A stretch of DNA of 61,954 nucleotides from the NCBI GenBank assembly GCA_022843175.1, contig JALHOE010000027.1, forward strand, positions 1 through 61,954. The letters are read 5' to 3'. Positions 51,434-60,761 of the stretch are shown here, piece after piece. Position numbers and translations under genes: made by a program. The DNA is from Deltaproteobacteria bacterium. Lineage in GTDB: Bacteria; Myxococcota_A; Polyangia; Polyangiales; JADJMO01. The notes beneath the pieces were generated by a model. It searched no databases. It saw only the letters and a program-made list of their open reading frames with translations, and was not told the DNA's origin. How positions within the stretch are numbered: position 1 is the first letter of the stretch; the number at the start of each line of letters is the position of its first letter.

Positions 51434-53038
51434 TCAGTGGCGGAAGTGACGCACTCCGGTGAGGATCATCGCGATCCCCGCGGCGTCGGCCGCGGCGATC
51501 ACGTCGGCGTCCTTCACGCTGCCGCCCGGCTGCGCGATGGCGGTGATGCCGCCCTTGGCCGCGGCCTCGACGCCGTCGGGGAACGGGAAGAACGCGTCGG
51601 AGCCGAGCACGCTGCCCCGCGCCTGCTCGCCGGCCTTCTTGAGCGCGATCTCCACCGAGATGACCCGCGACATCTGACCGGCGCCGACGCCCACGGTGCG
51701 GAGGACGTCGCCCTCGGCGCGCGCGAGGACGATCGCGTTCGACTTCACGTGCTTGGTCACGCGCCACGCAAAGGAGAGCGCGCGGAGCTCGTCGGCGGTG
51801 GGGGCTCGCTTGGTCGCGAGCTTGGCGTTCTCGATCTCGCCCGCGGCCGAGATATCGGCGCTCATCGCGACGAGACCTCCGCCGATTTTGCGGAAGTCGA
51901 CGCGGGTGTCCTCGCCGGCCGGACGCGCGCCGACCGCGAGGAGCCGGAGGTTCTTCTTGTTGCGGAGGATGTCGAGCGCGCCGGTGGAGAACGAGGGGGC
52001 GACGATGCACTCGAGGAAGATCTCGCTCATCGCCTTGGCCGTGGGCACGTCGACCTCGCGGTTGAGGGCGACGATTCCGCCGAACGCGCTCACCGGATCG
52101 GCGTCGCGCGCGACCGCGTAGGCCTGCTCGAGAGACGACGCGACCGCGGTGCCGCACGGGTTGGTGTGCTTCACGATCACGCACGCCGCGTGCTTGCTCG
52201 GATCGAACTCGCGGACGGCGTCGAGCGCGGCCTGCACGTCGACGAAGTTGTTGAACGAGAGCTCCTTGCCGCCGGCGCCGAGCGACTCGGCGCGCGCGAG
52301 CTCACCCTCGTGCGCCGACCGCTCGCGGTAGAACGCGCCGGTCTGGTGCGGGTTCTCGCCGTAGCGGAGCTTGTAGCCCTTCTCGAACGTGAGCGTGAGG
52401 TACTCGGGGTAGAGCGGGTCCTCGCCGCGGGAGAGGTAGGCGGCGATCGCGCCGTCGTACGCGGCGGTGTGCGCGAAGGCCTTGGCCGCGAGGCGCGCGC
52501 GCGTCGCGAGCGTGGTGCCCTTCTTCTCCTTGAGCTCGGCGATCACCACCGCGTAGTCGGCCGGGTCGACCAGGACCGCGACGCGCGGGTGCGACTTGGC
52601 GGCGGAGCGCACCATCGACGGGCCGCCGATGTCGATCTCCTCGATGATCTCCGGGTGGCTCGCGGTGCCCTTCGCGACCGTCTGCTCGAACGGGTAGAGG
52701 TTGACCACCACCATGTCGATCGGCTTGCCGCCGACCTTCTCGAGATCCGCGGTGTCGATGTCGCCCCGCATGAGGATGCCGCCGTGCACGCGGGGGTGGA
52801 GCGTCTTGACCCGTCCGCCCATGATCTCGGGAGAGCCCGTGTAGTCGCTGACCTGGGTGACCTTCACGCCGGCGTCGACGAGCGCCTTGGCGGTGCCGCC
52901 GGTGGAGAGGATCTCGACGTTGTGCGCGGCGAGCGCCTTCGCGAGCTCGACGATGCCCTTCTTGTCGGACACCGAGATGAGCGCGCGGCGGACCGGGGAG
53001 AGATCGGGGAGCGCGGGGGCGGCGGTCTTTTCGGACAT
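51434..53038 (-). CDS. purH: Bifunctional AICAR formyltransferase / IMP cyclohydrolase
   Basis: Predicted 534-aa purine biosynthesis enzyme catalysing the last two steps to IMP. The N-terminal cyclohydrolase is marked by ISVSDKKGIVELAKAL and GGRVKTLHPRVHGGIL. The formyltransferase part has VIVKHTNPCGTAV with the catalytic Lys-His pair and AFGGIVALNREVD. Normal length. The C-terminus ends GMRHFRH-like (GVRHFRH). Confidence 0.95.
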   Translation of the reverse strand: MSEKTAAPALPDLSPVRRALISVSDKKGIVELAKALAAHNVEILSTGGTAKALVDAGVKVTQVSDYTGSPEIMGGRVKTLHPRVHGGILMRGDIDTADLEKVGGKPIDMVVVNLYPFEQTVAKGTASHPEIIEEIDIGGPSMVRSAAKSHPRVAVLVDPADYAVVIAELKEKKGTTLATRARLAAKAFAHTAAYDGAIAAYLSRGEDPLYPEYLTLTFEKGYKLRYGENPHQTGAFYRERSAHEGELARAESLGAGGKELSFNNFVDVQAALDAVREFDPSKHAACVIVKHTNPCGTAVASSLEQAYAVARDADPVSAFGGIVALNREVDVPTAKAMSEIFLECIVAPSFSTGALDILRNKKNLRLLAVGARPAGEDTRVDFRKIGGGLVAMSADISAAGEIENAKLATKRAPTADELRALSFAWRVTKHVKSNAIVLARAEGDVLRTVGVGAGQMSRVISVEIALKKAGEQARGSVLGSDAFFPFPDGVEAAAKGGITAIAQPGGSVKDADVIAAADAAGIAMILTGVRHFRH

Positions 53039-53091
53039 GGCCGCTCGGTAACGAGACGGGGCCCGAGCAGCAAGTGGACAGGTGGGCGCAG

Positions 53092-53745
53092 TTATTTCGC
53101 CACGAGACGGCGGCGCTCGTCCGCGAAGGCGACCTCGATTTTGCCCTCGGCCTTGCTGAGGACGAGCCCCTCGCCGAACTTGGGGTGCTCGCAGCGGTCG
53201 CCGACGTCGAACTCGGTGGCCGGGGAGTACTTCTTGCGCGCGCCGGTGGCGACCACCTGCTGCGTGGGCTCGACGCGCTCGCCGAAGGGCCGACCGTCAC
53301 GCGTCTTCTCCTCGGCTTCGTCGAGCACGGCGGACGACAGCTTGCGGAGGGTGCGGCGCGCGATCCGCTCCTCGGGGAGCGGCGCGACGATCTTCTCGAG
53401 CGGCACGAGCGCGTCGCGCTCGCGGTCGCCGATCTCGACCGAGGCCATCGCCACGAGCGCGGCGAGCTCCGGCGACGCGCCGAACGTGTCGATCAGGTGC
53501 TTGAGCGCGCGCGCGACCACGGCGGCGTCCCGCGTGGCGTCGACGCCGTTGGCCTGGAGATCGGTGAACCACGCGAGGATGCGCAGGCGCGCGTCCGTCG
53601 GGTACCGGTCGGCGAGGATCATCCACGCCTCCTCGACCGGGAGATCGCCGATCTCGTTGCGGGTCTCGATGGTGTGAAAGAGCACGCGGTCGTCCGCGTC
53701 CCCGTCGACGGTGATGCCGTCGGTTTCGACGTCTTCGAATCTCAT
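53092..53745 (-). CDS. Hypothetical protein with a Tudor-like C-terminal segment
   Basis: Predicted 217-aa cytoplasmic protein. The end (FDVGDRCEHPKFGEGLVLSKAEGKIEVAFADERRRL) resembles the small Tudor-like domain at the C-terminus of PcrA/UvrD helicases. The rest is helical and unknown. Starts 1 bp after the stop of the lipoprotein gene upstream (minus strand). Confidence 0.6.
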   Translation of the reverse strand: MRFEDVETDGITVDGDADDRVLFHTIETRNEIGDLPVEEAWMILADRYPTDARLRILAWFTDLQANGVDATRDAAVVARALKHLIDTFGASPELAALVAMASVEIGDRERDALVPLEKIVAPLPEERIARRTLRKLSSAVLDEAEEKTRDGRPFGERVEPTQQVVATGARKKYSPATEFDVGDRCEHPKFGEGLVLSKAEGKIEVAFADERRRLVAK

Positions 53746-53746
53746 G

Positions 53747-55138
53747 TCAACGCTTGGTGGGTAGGGGCCAACGCACGATGCTCGTCTTCGCCTTCCAGCC
53801 GACCGCCGGGTAGACGGAGAGATGATAGAGATGCTGGTCGGGCGCAATCGTGATTCGTCCGAGGCGCGGGGGCGTCTGAAAGAGACGCTGTTCCTTGCCG
53901 TCCGGCGAGACCTCCAGGATTTGCGGCGGCGTCGTGGCCACCTCGGCGTAGACGCGTTGCGTGAACTTGTCTCGACGAAGGCTCGTCACGTGACCGGGGA
54001 GCTTCGCGAACGCGGTGCGCGAGCCCGTGGCCGCGTTGAGCAGATCGATCTGCCCGCCCTCGAGGGCGACCATCAAGCGGGTGATGTCGTAGATCGCGGC
54101 GGCGGTCACGCGGCTCGCGAACGTGGCGACCTTGGTGGTGGCCTTCGTCGCGAGGTCGACGCGCATGAAGTCGCCGTTGGCTTCGATGTTGCCGGCGTAG
54201 AGCGCGCGGTCGGCGCCCCAGGTGAGCGCGTACGGGCCGGTGTCGATGGCCGAATCGCCGAAGGGGCCCTTGCCGGTGGTCGGCTTGGCCGGCAGCACGT
54301 TGGGGAGCGGCCGGCTCGCGCTCGCACGGTCGAGCCGGACGACGCCGAGGCGACCGTCTTCTCCCGTCTCGATGCAGCCGCAGGTCGCGCAGCAGATGTA
54401 CGTCGCCGCGACGTCGCCGAGCTCCTTGAACTCGCCCGTCGGCACGCGGAGCACCGCGACCTGCCCCATGTTGAGGTTGGTGGTGCTCGTCCACGTCGTG
54501 AGCTTGCCGTCGGGCGTGAGCTGGCGGAGGTAGTCCGGGCCCGAGATCATCGTCACTGCATAGGCAGTGCATAGATCGTCGAAGTCGAGGTCGAACGCCC
54601 CCTCCGAGTCGCGGTCGTTGACCGGCGAGCCGACGAAGCCGGGCTGGTTGAGGTCTTCGAGGGAGGGCGCCGCACAGCGCGCCGCGGGCCGCTCGCAGGG
54701 GCACCCGGTGGCCCAGCTGCGGCCGTCGGCCTCGCCCTCCTGCGAGGTGCACCCGGAGCCGAGCGCGGAGACGCACTCGCCCTTGCCGTCGCACAACAAG
54801 CCGGGACCGCACGCCTTCATCGGAAAGGACGACGACGGACACGGCTCGAATGTTCCCGCGAGGAAGCACTCGCTCTTCGGGTCCTTGCACTTGCCGTCGG
54901 TGAAGTCGCACATAGCGCCGGACGCGCAGGCCGTCGCGCCGCGAAAGCGGCAGTCCGCAACGCACGCGTCGGCCCGACAGCTCGAGCCCGGTGCAGTGCA
55001 CGTCGCGGCGGTGCACGTCGCGACCTCGGGGACCACGGCCGTATCCACCGAGGAGGAGTCGGTCGGCTCGGCCGGCGTGGCTTCGGTGCTGCCGCCGCAG
55101 CCCGGGAGAGCGAGCATGGCCACGACCCAACGCCACAT
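53747..55138 (-). CDS. Cys-rich lipoprotein with propeller-like C-terminal part
   Basis: Predicted 463-aa lipoprotein (lipobox LPGCGG). Residues about 35-135 hold many Cys in short loops (TCTAATCTAPGSSCRADACVA); the later part (about 220-463) has repeats that look like beta-propeller blades (TGPYALTWGADRALYAGNIE, ITIAPDQHLYHLSV). Function unknown. ATG 55138 begins the signal peptide. Confidence 0.7.
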   Translation of the reverse strand: MWRWVVAMLALPGCGGSTEATPAEPTDSSSVDTAVVPEVATCTAATCTAPGSSCRADACVADCRFRGATACASGAMCDFTDGKCKDPKSECFLAGTFEPCPSSSFPMKACGPGLLCDGKGECVSALGSGCTSQEGEADGRSWATGCPCERPAARCAAPSLEDLNQPGFVGSPVNDRDSEGAFDLDFDDLCTAYAVTMISGPDYLRQLTPDGKLTTWTSTTNLNMGQVAVLRVPTGEFKELGDVAATYICCATCGCIETGEDGRLGVVRLDRASASRPLPNVLPAKPTTGKGPFGDSAIDTGPYALTWGADRALYAGNIEANGDFMRVDLATKATTKVATFASRVTAAAIYDITRLMVALEGGQIDLLNAATGSRTAFAKLPGHVTSLRRDKFTQRVYAEVATTPPQILEVSPDGKEQRLFQTPPRLGRITIAPDQHLYHLSVYPAVGWKAKTSIVRWPLPTKR

Positions 55139-55168
55139 GCGACGCAGCGTATCAGCTACACTCCCGCC

Positions 55169-56203
55169 GTGTCTTTTGCTGCGACGCTCGAGCAGCTCCT
55201 CGCGAAAACCGACCTTCTGGAGGCCGACGTCGAGGCCATCTTCGGCGCGCTGCTCGACGGACAGCTCACCCCGGCCCAGATCGCTGCGCTCGCGATCGCG
55301 CTCCGCGCCAAGGGCGAGACCCCGGTGGAGATCGCCGCCGCCGCCCGCGCCCTGCGGTCGCGCGCGGTGAAGATCGAGCCGCGGATCGCCGGCCCGATCC
55401 TCGACACCTGCGGCACCGGCGGCGACGGCGCGTCCACCTTCAACGTGTCCACGGCGACGGCGATCGTCGTCGCGTCGTGCGGCGTCGCGGTCGCCAAGCA
55501 CGGCAATCGCGCGATCTCCTCGCGCTCCGGCAGCGCCGACCTCGTCGAGGCGCTCGGCATCCCGATCAACGCGCCCGACGAGCTCCTCCGCGCGTGCATC
55601 GAAGAGGTCTCCATCACCTTCCTCTTCGCGCCGCACCATCACAGCGCGCTCCGGCACGCGGCCGCGGTGCGGCGCGAGCTCGGCGTGCGCACGATCTTCA
55701 ACCTCCTCGGTCCGCTCGCGAACCCCGGCGGGGCGACCCATCAGCTGCTCGGTCTGTTCGACGATCGACGGCGCGGCACGTTCGCCGAGGTGCTGAGGCT
55801 CCTCGGGACCGAGCGCGCGTGGGTCGTCCATGGCGAGCCGTGCGAGGGGGCGCCGCGCGGGCTCGACGAGGTCTCCCCGGCGGGCGTCACGCGGGTGACC
55901 GAGCTCGACCGCGGGCAGCTCCGGGAGCTCACCATTCACCCGAGCGATGCCGGCCTCGCGCCGATCACGATGGCCGAGCTCGCGGGCGGCGACGCCGGAG
56001 ACAACGCCAAGCTCCTCCTCGCGCTCCTCGCCGGAGAGCGCTCCGGCATCCGCACCGCGGTGGTGCTCAACACCGCGTGCGCGCTCGTCGTCGCCGAGGC
56101 CGCGCGCGATCTGCGCGAGGGCCGCGAGCGCGCCGAGGCCGCGCTCGACCGGGGCGACGCGATGAGCACGCTCGAGCGCTGGCGCGCGAGGATGCGCGGG
56201 TGA
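55169..56203 (+). CDS. trpD: Anthranilate phosphoribosyltransferase
   Basis: Predicted 344-aa tryptophan-pathway enzyme, standard length. PRPP-binding motif DTCGTGGDGASTFNVST (about residues 78-94) and KHGNRAISSRSGSADLVEALG (about 112-132). The GTG start at 55169 gives VSFAATLEQLL. The stop overlaps the trpC GTG (GTGA). Confidence 0.95.
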   Translation: MSFAATLEQLLAKTDLLEADVEAIFGALLDGQLTPAQIAALAIALRAKGETPVEIAAAARALRSRAVKIEPRIAGPILDTCGTGGDGASTFNVSTATAIVVASCGVAVAKHGNRAISSRSGSADLVEALGIPINAPDELLRACIEEVSITFLFAPHHHSALRHAAAVRRELGVRTIFNLLGPLANPGGATHQLLGLFDDRRRGTFAEVLRLLGTERAWVVHGEPCEGAPRGLDEVSPAGVTRVTELDRGQLRELTIHPSDAGLAPITMAELAGGDAGDNAKLLLALLAGERSGIRTAVVLNTACALVVAEAARDLREGRERAEAALDRGDAMSTLERWRARMRG

Positions 56204-56970
56204 CCGTCCTCGACGACATCCTCGAGGCGACGCACGCCGAGTGCGTGCGGCTGCGAACCGCGCTCCCCCCCGACGTCGGCCACGCCCCGATCGACGTCGC
56301 CGCGCGCTTGCGGCGCGGGGTCGGCCCGCTGCGCCTCATCGCCGAGATCAAGAAGCGCTCGCCGTCGGCCGGCGCGCTGTCCACGAAGCTGTCGGTCGAG
56401 GAGCGCGCGCGGCTCTACGCCGACGCGGGCGCGACGATGATCAGCGTACTCGTCGACGTCGCGCACTTCGCCGGCGGCTACCACGATCTGTCGGCCGCGC
56501 GGGGCGGAGCGCCGCTCGCGCCCCTTCTTGCGAAGGGGTTTGCGCTCGATCCGATCCAGGTCGAGGCCGCGCGACGCGCCGGCGCCGACGCGATCCTCCT
56601 CATCGTCCGCATCCTCGACGACGCCTCGCTCCGCGATCTCGTCGCCGCGTCGCGCGCCGCCGGGCTGTGCCCGATCGTCGAGGTCGTCGACGAGCACGAG
56701 CTGGAACGCGCGGTCGCCGTCGACGCCGAAGTGATCGGGGTCAACGCGCGCGACCTCTCGACGCTCATCATCGACCGCGACCGCGCGGCCCGCGTCCGCG
56801 CCGCGATCCCCGACGGGACCGTCTCGTTATGGTTCTCGGGCGTCGGCACGGCCGAGGAAGTACGGGCGATCGCGGCCACGAGCGCGGACGGCGCGCTGAT
56901 CGGCGAGGCGCTCATGCGGCGCGACGATCCGACCGAGCTGTTGCGGGCGATGGTCGCTGCGACGCGCTAG
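56200..56970 (+). CDS. trpC: Indole-3-glycerol-phosphate synthase
   Basis: Predicted 256-aa TIM-barrel enzyme. Catalytic residues lie in LIAEIKKRSPSAG (Glu, Lys; near residue 50), LIVRILDDASL, VEVVDEHELE and GVNARDL; FSGVGTAEEV is near the end. GTG start coupled to trpD. Converts carboxyphenylamino-deoxyribulose-phosphate to indole-glycerol phosphate. Confidence 0.94.
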   Translation: MTVLDDILEATHAECVRLRTALPPDVGHAPIDVAARLRRGVGPLRLIAEIKKRSPSAGALSTKLSVEERARLYADAGATMISVLVDVAHFAGGYHDLSAARGGAPLAPLLAKGFALDPIQVEAARRAGADAILLIVRILDDASLRDLVAASRAAGLCPIVEVVDEHELERAVAVDAEVIGVNARDLSTLIIDRDRAARVRAAIPDGTVSLWFSGVGTAEEVRAIAATSADGALIGEALMRRDDPTELLRAMVAATR

Positions 56971-56979
56971 GCTCATCGC

Positions 56980-58167
56980 GTGCGCCTCGCGGTGGCAACG
57001 ATCGGACTGCTCCTCGCGGCGTGTGGCGGCAAGGAGCGAGCGCCCGCGTTCTACGGCGACCCGCCCGAGACGGGCACGCAAGACGTCTCCGGCGCCAACT
57101 TCGACGCCCCCTCGGTCGACGTCTCGATCAACTGCTCGGCCGGCCCCGAGGCCGGCGTGTGCGCGTGCAGCGAGATCGGGCAGAAGCCGACCTCGCTCTA
57201 CGTCGTGCTCGATCGCTCGGGCTCGATGCTCGCGCGAGACGGCGGCAGCGACACGCGCTGGGACGTGACGACCCTCGCGCTCCTCCACGCCAAGCAGGGC
57301 GTGCTGCGTAAGCTCGGGAGCCGCGTCACCGTCGGGCTCGCGCTCTTCCCCGACACCGGCCCGAGCGCCGACGGGTGCCGCGCGGGCGCGGAGTTCCTCC
57401 CGCCCACGGTCGGCTCCGTCGCCACCTACGACAAGATCGTCGAAATCCTCCGCTACGCCGCCCCGAGCGTCGGCGCGACGCCGACCGCGCCCACGCTCAC
57501 CGCGCTCGCGAGCAAGCTCAAGGCGCTGCCGCAGCCGGCGTTCGTGCTGCTCGCGACCGACGGCGCGCCCAACTGCGGCACCGCCAGCTGCTCGATCGAC
57601 CGCTGCACCTACAACATCGAGCGCGCGCCGCTCGACGGCGGCCGCTTCTGCGACGACAAGATCAACTGCTGCGATCCCATGCAGGTGTCCGGCGGCATGG
57701 GCTGGGGCGCGTGCATCGACGCCGACGCGACGCGCGTCGCGGTGGCCGACCTGGCGAGCGCCGGGATCAAGACGTTCGTCTTCGGCGTGCCCGGCGTGGG
57801 CCCCTACTCCGCCGATCTCGACGCGCTCGCCAGGGCGGGCGGCACCGCGCGCGAGGACGCGAAGCCCGGCGAGGCCCTGTACTACGCGGCGAGCGCCACG
57901 ACCCAGGCGGCGTTCGTCGCCGCGCTCTCCGCCGTCGCCGCGAAGGTCGTCGACACCTGCACGATCACGCTCGAGAGCGTGCCGTCCGATCCCGGCATCA
58001 CCAACGTGCTCGTCGACGGCGTGCTGATCCCACAGGATCCGGTCGACGGCTGGGCCTGGACCGCCGAGGGCAAGGTCGAGCTCCGCGGCGCGACCTGCGC
58101 GAAGGTGAGGGCCGGCGACGTCGTGCGCGTGCAGGTGGCTGTCGGCTGCAAGACCGTTACGAAGTGA
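56980..58167 (+). CDS. VWA-domain lipoprotein
   Basis: Predicted 395-aa lipoprotein (lipobox LLAACGG). von Willebrand A domain from about residue 70 with the MIDAS motif VLDRSGSM and LLATDGAPNCG, interrupted by a Cys-rich segment (CGTASCSIDRC, CCDPMQ). A short beta domain follows. Common in Myxococcota; function unknown. GTG start at 56980 is 9 bp after the trpC stop. Confidence 0.82.
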   Translation: MRLAVATIGLLLAACGGKERAPAFYGDPPETGTQDVSGANFDAPSVDVSINCSAGPEAGVCACSEIGQKPTSLYVVLDRSGSMLARDGGSDTRWDVTTLALLHAKQGVLRKLGSRVTVGLALFPDTGPSADGCRAGAEFLPPTVGSVATYDKIVEILRYAAPSVGATPTAPTLTALASKLKALPQPAFVLLATDGAPNCGTASCSIDRCTYNIERAPLDGGRFCDDKINCCDPMQVSGGMGWGACIDADATRVAVADLASAGIKTFVFGVPGVGPYSADLDALARAGGTAREDAKPGEALYYAASATTQAAFVAALSAVAAKVVDTCTITLESVPSDPGITNVLVDGVLIPQDPVDGWAWTAEGKVELRGATCAKVRAGDVVRVQVAVGCKTVTK

Positions 58168-58675
58168 AGCGCGCGAACGGCGGCGGCGGCGCGGCGCGAA
58201 TCCGCGTCTCGGCGTCGGCGACCAGGGTGAGCTCGCCGTCGAACGCGGCCTCGCGCACCTGGCGCTCGAACTCGGGCACCGAGCCGATCGGACGCCAGCG
58301 ATCGTCACCCACGCGGCACACCATGCAGTCGACCGGGACGCGGGAGGACGCGAGCCCGCGCTGAACGCGATCGGTGTCGACCGGCCCGATCACCGGCGCG
58401 TCGCTCCGCGTGACGTACCAGAGCATCGTGATCTTGGTGGAGCGACTCGGCGTCAGGAGATCGGAGAGCGGGCGCCACTCCTGCTCGCCGGCGCGCAGCA
58501 CCAGCGCGGCAGCCGGCAGGAGGCCCGCGTCGATGCGCGCGCGCAGCGCGATGAACGAGATCCTGGTCGAGAGCGTGCGACCGTCGGGATCGGCGACGTC
58601 CCAGATCGGCGCCCGCTCGTCCTCGGTCATCGCGGGCGACGCGCCCACGTTGCCCGGATGGATGAACGACTTCAC
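58157..58675 (-). CDS. GYF-like domain protein
   Basis: Predicted 172-aa cytoplasmic protein. Two similar segments (residues about 22-70 and 85-140) end in EWRPLSDLL and RWRPIGSVPEF, and resemble GYF_2 domains (WYVTRSDAPVIGPVDTDRVQRGL). The GTG 58675 with GGGGGA in front was chosen; ATG 58630 is an alternative without ribosome site. Its 3' end overlaps the VWA gene by 11 bp on the other strand. Confidence 0.65.
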   Translation of the reverse strand: MKSFIHPGNVGASPAMTEDERAPIWDVADPDGRTLSTRISFIALRARIDAGLLPAAALVLRAGEQEWRPLSDLLTPSRSTKITMLWYVTRSDAPVIGPVDTDRVQRGLASSRVPVDCMVCRVGDDRWRPIGSVPEFERQVREAAFDGELTLVADAETRIRAAPPPPFARFTS

Positions 58676-58813
58676 TCGTCCCCCGCGCGGTTCATATCCC
58701 ACATTGGAGCAGGGACCGTGCCGCACAGGATTTCAGTGACTTACGGCTGTGACACCATGTCGGCGTCAATCCCACCCCGTTTCACCTGTCACGGGGATGT
58801 GACCCCGGGGTGG

Positions 58814-60115
58814 TCAGGGCGAGAGTCGGTTGAGCATGCGCGCGAAGGGGATCGTCTCGCGAACGTGGTGCAGACCGCACGTCCACGCGACGGTGCGCTC
58901 GATGCCGAGGCCGAAGCCGGCGTGGGGGAACGAGCCGTAGCGACGGAGATCGAGGTACCACTCGAACGCCTCCATCGGCAGCTTGTGGTGCTCGATCGCT
59001 CGCACGAGCGTGTCGAGGTCGTCCTCGCGCTGGCCGCCGCCGATGATCTCGCCGTAGCCCTCGGGCGCGAGCACGTCCATGTTGAGGGCGAGCGACGGGT
59101 TCGCCGGATCCTTCTTGAAGTAGAAGGCCTTGAGCTCCATCGGGTAGCGGTGGACGATCACCGGGCGATCGAACTTGTTGGAGATGACCGTCTCCTCGTC
59201 GCCGCCGAAGTCGTCGCCCACCTTCGCCTCGGGGTGGCCGTTCTCCTGCAGGATCTGGATCGCCTCGTGATAGGTGATGCGCGGAAACGGCGCGATGACC
59301 TTCTCGAGCTTGCTGGTGTCGCGCTCGAGGATCTTGAGCTCCTCGCCGCGGGTCTCGAGCACGCGCTGCGCGATGAACGCGAGGAAGTCCTCCGCGAGCT
59401 TCATGTCGCCCTCGAGGTCCATGAACGCGACCTCGGGCTCGACCATCCAGAACTCGGCGAGGTGGCGGCGGGTCTTGCTCTTCTCGGCGCGGAACGTGGG
59501 GCCGAAGCAGTACGCCTTGCCGACCGCGGCCGCGGCGGCCTCCATGTAGAGCTGGCCCGACTGCGTGAGGTAGGCCTTGTCGCCGTGGTAGTCGGTCTCG
59601 AACAGCGTGCTCGTGCCCTCGCACGCGTTCGGCGTGAAGATCGGCGCGTCGACCAGCGTGAAGCCGCGCCCGTCGAAGAAGTCGCGGACGGCGCGCACGA
59701 TGGTGGCGCGCACCTTGAGGATCGCGTTCTGGCGGGAGGAACGGAGCCAGAGGTGGCGGTTGTCCATCAGGAAGTCGACGCCGTGCTCCTTGGGCGAGAT
59801 CGGGTACTCGCGGGCGGGCGCTGCGTAGAGCTCGACCTCCTTGGCCTGGAGCTCGAAGACGCCGGGCTTCTTCGGGTTCTCGCTGACGGTGCCGCGCACG
59901 GTGACCGTCGCCTCCTGGGCGATGGTGCCGGCCTTCTCGAACGTCTCGGGGGTGACGCTGCCCTTGAAGACGACCGCCTGCACGGTGCCGGTGCCGTCGC
60001 GCACCTCGAGGAAGTGGAGCTTGCCGCTCGAACGCAGGTGGTTGCGCCAGCCGCGCACCTCGACGTCCTTGCCGACGTGCTCCCGAAGGTCCCCGATCCA
60101 GACATGCTCCGCCAT
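58814..60115 (-). CDS. asnS: Asparaginyl-tRNA synthetase
   Basis: Predicted 433-aa class IIb synthetase. OB-fold anticodon-binding domain at the N-terminus ([28 protein letters not shown]), motif 2 [21 protein letters not shown] and motif 3 [15 protein letters not shown]. Asn versus Asp is decided by the motif 2 pattern FWMVEPE and by the overall length (AspS is about 590). Downstream, 58770-58810, an imperfect hairpin (CCACCCCG / CGGGGTGG) may act as terminator. Confidence 0.92.
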   Translation of the reverse strand: MAEHVWIGDLREHVGKDVEVRGWRNHLRSSGKLHFLEVRDGTGTVQAVVFKGSVTPETFEKAGTIAQEATVTVRGTVSENPKKPGVFELQAKEVELYAAPAREYPISPKEHGVDFLMDNRHLWLRSSRQNAILKVRATIVRAVRDFFDGRGFTLVDAPIFTPNACEGTSTLFETDYHGDKAYLTQSGQLYMEAAAAAVGKAYCFGPTFRAEKSKTRRHLAEFWMVEPEVAFMDLEGDMKLAEDFLAFIAQRVLETRGEELKILERDTSKLEKVIAPFPRITYHEAIQILQENGHPEAKVGDDFGGDEETVISNKFDRPVIVHRYPMELKAFYFKKDPANPSLALNMDVLAPEGYGEIIGGGQREDDLDTLVRAIEHHKLPMEAFEWYLDLRRYGSFPHAGFGLGIERTVAWTCGLHHVRETIPFARMLNRLSP

Positions 60116-60134
60116 GAATCCGCGATTAGCGCGG

Positions 60135-60761
60135 TCACGGAGCGACGTCGACCAGGTCCTCGCTCCAGATGCGCACCACCGCGTCGCTCCCGGCGGCCCG
60201 CGTCAAAGACCAGTAGGAGACCTGCCCGACGCCGGCGCACCAGCGGTTGTGCACGTCGACCTGACGGCCGTCGCCGTAGGTGGTCGTGCACTGTTCCTCG
60301 ATCCCGCCGGCGCACTTCTCGTAGGCGACCAGCTTGCACTTGCGGGTCGACGTCTGGGCACCGACGCGGTGCTCGGCCTCCCACGCGACTCCCGCGCGCG
60401 GGTCGCTCGGTAGCGAGAGGCGCGGCGGCGTGACCACTACGTCCCTTCCATTGTCGACGACGGAGATCTGGGCGAGGCCCGCGGGCAGGAGCGCGTACCG
60501 CGCGTGATAGGGCGGCGTCGGTCCGTCGACGTCGCTCGTGAGCACGTCCCACGTGTCCTTGCCGCGCGGCGTCCAGCGCTCCTCGCGCTTGCGCGACGAG
60601 ATCTGCCCGCCCCGATCGCGCCACTCGGTCCACCGCACGTGCGCGCGGATCGGATACCGGGCGATCAGCGCGCGGGGATCGCCGGCGTCGACCGACGGCG
60701 GAGCGCGATGACAGCCGGCGATGAGCAGCAGCTCAACGAGGAGGCTCGTGCGTAATCGCAC
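60135..60761 (-). CDS. Lipoprotein of unknown function
   Basis: Predicted 208-aa lipoprotein (lipobox LLIAGCH). The mature part has a Cys pair set ([25 protein letters not shown]) and no known motif. GTG 60761 overlaps the 3' end of the J-domain gene by 29 bp. Confidence 0.65.
   Translation of the reverse strand: MRLRTSLLVELLLIAGCHRAPPSVDAGDPRALIARYPIRAHVRWTEWRDRGGQISSRKREERWTPRGKDTWDVLTSDVDGPTPPYHARYALLPAGLAQISVVDNGRDVVVTPPRLSLPSDPRAGVAWEAEHRVGAQTSTRKCKLVAYEKCAGGIEEQCTTTYGDGRQVDVHNRWCAGVGQVSYWSLTRAAGSDAVVRIWSEDLVDVAP

Noticed and set aside
58782-58803. GTCAC...GTGAC palindrome after asnS
   Set aside because: The arms are everted (GTCAC first) and the spacing differs from the island operator; it is part of a GC hairpin after asnS.
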